DNA from: Bacteroidales bacterium
Lineage (GTDB): Bacteria > Bacteroidota > Bacteroidia > Bacteroidales > VadinHA17
Length of the DNA: 53,134 nucleotides
Direction: 5' to 3'
Assembly (NCBI GenBank): GCA_025455395.1
Contig: JALOMO010000002.1
Span: forward strand, 1-53,134
The notes under the pieces were generated by a model. That model was not told the origin of the DNA and searched no databases. It was given only the letters and a program-made list of their open reading frames with translations. Position 1 is the first letter of the stretch; every line of letters starts with the position of its first letter. Of this stretch, positions 50,545-53,134 are shown piece after piece. A program made the position numbers and the translations under genes.

Positions 50545-53134
50545 ATGGCCAAAATTATTAAAAAAATTCTCAGATACATTATCGTTCTGATTGCGTTGTT
50601 ATTTATAATTGCATCGCTCTCATTCATTCTTTTCCGTGCACCCAAGTTTCAGACATATGCAGTATCATGGCTGACCGATAACGTTTCTCAGAAACTCGGG
50701 ACCAATATCTCCGTTGGAAAAGTGTCATACACTTTCTTCAGAAAAATTGTTCTCTACGACGTCCTGATTGAAGACCTGAACCGCGACACACTCCTCCATG
50801 CGCGCCATGTCTCCCTGAGAATAAAGGAGTTCAGTCCATCAGACAGAACCTTCATTTTCGGGCGTGTAGAGATTTATGAGCCTGACTTCAGGATGGCTGC
50901 CGACTCAGCAGGCATTATGAACCTTTCATGGTATATAAGCAAGCTGAAGAGTGACGGAGAAAGGGATACAACAAAGTCCCTGAATATCAACTTCACGGAG
51001 ATTGAGATGTTTAACGGAGCTTATTCACTTTCAAACGCACTCGACACCGTCGGTGTTCAGCCGGGCCGTGTAAATGTCAGAGACATGAGGATCAGCTCCA
51101 TCGATGGACAAGTGCGTGATCTGGCCATCAACTCAGATTCGGTCAGCATGACCATCAGACAACTGTCATTCAGGGAGTCGGGAGGATTCACGGGGGAGAA
51201 ACTTAACATGACACTGTCAGTAAGAGATGAGGGACTGTTCTTCAGGGATATAGACCTCAGGACAGACTCCAGCAGCATACTGGCTGACAGGGTCCTGATC
51301 CTCAAGACTGACAGTGCAGGATATTCCGATTTTCTGAATAAGGTAAGGCTTGATATAATATTGAAAGAATCCCTTCTCAACATACACGATCTCGCATACT
51401 TTGTGAAACCGGTTGCAGGTTTAAGCCAGGATGTCATCATATCAGGAATGGTCAGCGGTCCTGTTGCAGAGATGAAAGGACGGGATATTACCATTGAATA
51501 TGCAACCTCCACAAGGGTCGAATTTGATTTTGATGTCTCCGGCCTGCCGGCGATCAATGACAGCTATCTGTATATCGACTTCACGAGCCTGACCACCAGG
51601 GCAGATGACATTGAAAGGGTCATTCTGCCTGGAAACAGGCCAGTCAGGCTACCTGTTATAGCACATGATCTGGGCCTTATATCATTCACCGGCAGTTTCA
51701 CAGGCTTCACAACCGATTTTGTGGCATTCGGTACTCTTACAACAGAAAGGGGAAGTTTATCCACCGACCTTTCCCTGAGACCTGACGGTAAGAATCTTTT
51801 CAGGTTCAACGGCCTCCTCAACGCCAGTGATGTTGATCTGGCTTATGTTACAAGAAATAATGAATTATTCGGCGGGCTTTGGCTGCATGCCAATATTGAC
51901 GGGTCCATGGAATCGTTCAGGCACCTGTCGGCTAACATTAACGGTGTTATTGACAGCGTGGAGATAAATGATTATCTGTACCGCAATGTTGCTGTTGAAG
52001 GGAAATACTCTGACCGTGTCTGGGACGGAAATATTGCTGTCAGGGACCAGAATATCAGGATGGATATACTGGGAAGATTTGACCTGGGACAGACACTGCC
52101 GGAGTTCGACTTCACAATGAACCTGGCAAACGCAGAGCTGCACAGACTCAACCTGGTCGGGAAGGATACCCTCTTCCGGGTGTCGGCACTCATGACCGCA
52201 ACCTTCAAAGGCAATAACATTGATAATCTTGATGGCGATCTGAGGCTTATTAATTCAACCCTTGAGAACCCGAACGGGAAGATCTCAATATACGACTTTC
52301 TTATCCGTTCCGAAAAGGATGAAGGTACGCCACTGCTGTCGCTCAGATCTGATTTTGCAGACGCTGAGATACGCGGTGAGCATACATTTGCAGCACTGGG
52401 TTTCGCGGCAAAGACAATTCTTGCAGGGCTTTTTCCGTCAAAATTTGCCCTGCCTGCTGCAACGCCGGCCGGCGAAAAGATGTCGAACCAGTTCACTTTC
52501 AACGCCAGGATAAAGAATATCGATAAGCTCAATGAGTTTTTCGGGTCAGGTGTAAGCATCGCCAGCGGCAGCACCCTGAGCGGCTACTTCAGGGATTCCA
52601 GTTCCGAATTCAGGGCTGATTTCAGGTCCGATGCAGTTGAAGCGTTCAGCAACAGGTTGAAGAAAATGTCGGTGATGAGTTCTGTCAGCAACGGCAGAAT
52701 GAGTATCTCGCTGCTCGCCGACACACTCTTTCTTCCAGAAAGGTCAAAGCTTGTCAACTTCAGCCTGAACGCCACCAGCCGGCCGGATACGGTTGATCTG
52801 GGAATGCGGTGGAATAACAATGACGGAGGCCGGACACTCGGTGAGATCAGGGCGACAGGGTTCTACGGCCTCAACGAACTGCGGAGACCATTCATGACGA
52901 TAGTGGTGCTGCCATCATCTCTTACTGTTGACAATTCACCGTGGAAAATCAGTCCGGCACAGATAGTTATAGACTCTGCGGCAACAACATTCAGAAACCT
53001 GCTGGTGAACAGTGAAAACAACTTTATCAGGCTTGATGGCCGCTTGTCTTCATCACCGCAAGACAGGCTGGAGTTAAGCTTTGATGGGCTGAACCTCGAT
53101 TTCCTGAACAACAGAAAGAGGCCCTCCGGGAACA
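50545..53134 (+). CDS. tamB: Translocation and assembly module protein TamB, 5' part
   Basis: An open frame of 863 codons that runs off the end of the window; family members of the phylum are usually over 1,400 residues. An N-terminal membrane helix (about residues 10-32) anchors it. The periplasmic part begins like AsmA/TamB proteins, FQTYAVSWLTDNVSQKLGTNISVGKVSYTFFRKIVL with the later VEIYEPDFRM block, and continues as repetitive beta-strands that should build a long hydrophobic groove. TamB and its relatives move phospholipid, and with a BamA-like TamA help outer-membrane protein assembly. The ATG at 50545 lies 48 bases from the divergent tsaD start. The characteristic C-terminal DUF490 region is outside the window. 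Confidence 0.9.
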   Translation, partial: MAKIIKKILRYIIVLIALLFIIASLSFILFRAPKFQTYAVSWLTDNVSQKLGTNISVGKVSYTFFRKIVLYDVLIEDLNRDTLLHARHVSLRIKEFSPSDRTFIFGRVEIYEPDFRMAADSAGIMNLSWYISKLKSDGERDTTKSLNINFTEIEMFNGAYSLSNALDTVGVQPGRVNVRDMRISSIDGQVRDLAINSDSVSMTIRQLSFRESGGFTGEKLNMTLSVRDEGLFFRDIDLRTDSSSILADRVLILKTDSAGYSDFLNKVRLDIILKESLLNIHDLAYFVKPVAGLSQDVIISGMVSGPVAEMKGRDITIEYATSTRVEFDFDVSGLPAINDSYLYIDFTSLTTRADDIERVILPGNRPVRLPVIAHDLGLISFTGSFTGFTTDFVAFGTLTTERGSLSTDLSLRPDGKNLFRFNGLLNASDVDLAYVTRNNELFGGLWLHANIDGSMESFRHLSANINGVIDSVEINDYLYRNVAVEGKYSDRVWDGNIAVRDQNIRMDILGRFDLGQTLPEFDFTMNLANAELHRLNLVGKDTLFRVSALMTATFKGNNIDNLDGDLRLINSTLENPNGKISIYDFLIRSEKDEGTPLLSLRSDFADAEIRGEHTFAALGFAAKTILAGLFPSKFALPAATPAGEKMSNQFTFNARIKNIDKLNEFFGSGVSIASGSTLSGYFRDSSSEFRADFRSDAVEAFSNRLKKMSVMSSVSNGRMSISLLADTLFLPERSKLVNFSLNATSRPDTVDLGMRWNNNDGGRTLGEIRATGFYGLNELRRPFMTIVVLPSSLTVDNSPWKISPAQIVIDSAATTFRNLLVNSENNFIRLDGRLSSSPQDRLELSFDGLNLDFLNNRKRPSGN

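Overview
The window looks like chromosomal DNA from a member of the Bacteroidota, most probably a Bacteroidales-like lineage with aerobic respiratory capacity. The evidence is the gene content: DUF3078, DUF4197 and SiaC/DUF1987 proteins, a divergent tsaD/tamB pair, Sco with a C-terminal anchor, and many SPase I/II-exported proteins ending the signal in G-Q or a lipobox. In addition, TAnnTTTG-type -7 elements recur in front of first genes, and most starts lack Shine-Dalgarno sequences. I see no rRNA, tRNA, CRISPR array, insertion sequence or prophage. Gene density is very high and no gap exceeds 300 bases; the longest is the 280-base divergent region 2533-2812, which holds a candidate promoter and otherwise nothing I recognise.

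Layout. 1-4237: the tail of an isoprenylcysteine-methyltransferase-like protein, a ferredoxin-nitroreductase fusion, serA on the minus strand, and a DUF2867 short-chain dehydrogenase. 4349-12520: a tightly packed six-gene-plus-one operon that joins a dikinase of rifampicin-phosphotransferase-like architecture, a divergent PlsY-like acyltransferase, an outer-membrane barrel, a Lol-type ABC transporter (one ATPase, two permeases) and a LolA-like periplasmic protein. I regard this as the best candidate for an undescribed system: synthesis or modification of a phospholipid-like molecule and its export to the outer membrane. 12510-19202: an exported alpha/beta hydrolase, a 3-beta-HSD-like dehydrogenase next to a steroid-5-alpha-reductase-like enzyme, an unknown membrane protein, a prolyl-oligopeptidase lipoprotein and an unknown lipoprotein, with a clear bidirectional terminator at 18106-18133.

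19425-28632: a respiratory block. It runs from an HMA-domain lipoprotein through a Tat-type FeS protein, an NrfD membrane subunit and a monohaem cytochrome c (together a stripped-down relative of alternative complex III) to a DoxX protein, Sco, an A2-type caa3 oxidase in the order I-III-IV-II, and haem O synthase. The likely electron path is quinol to NrfD/FeS to cytochrome c to the CuA/cytochrome c subunit to oxygen. 28629-31107: an exported cyanophycinase and an exported serine beta-lactamase-like hydrolase.

31129-41340: a sugar-catabolic operon: phosphomannose-isomerase-like protein, exported GH38 alpha-mannosidase, NagA, an ROK protein with a disrupted ExGH motif, a sugar MFS transporter, a SIS-domain protein and a MtaA-like UroD-family protein with an intact zinc site. 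41366-46852: patatin-like phospholipase, four envelope or stress hypotheticals, and a upp/nupG-like nucleobase salvage pair. 46878-53134: zupT-like ZIP transporter, membrane DnaJ and hotdog thioesterase pair, SiaC-like protein, tsaD, and the 5' part of tamB, which runs off the end of the window.
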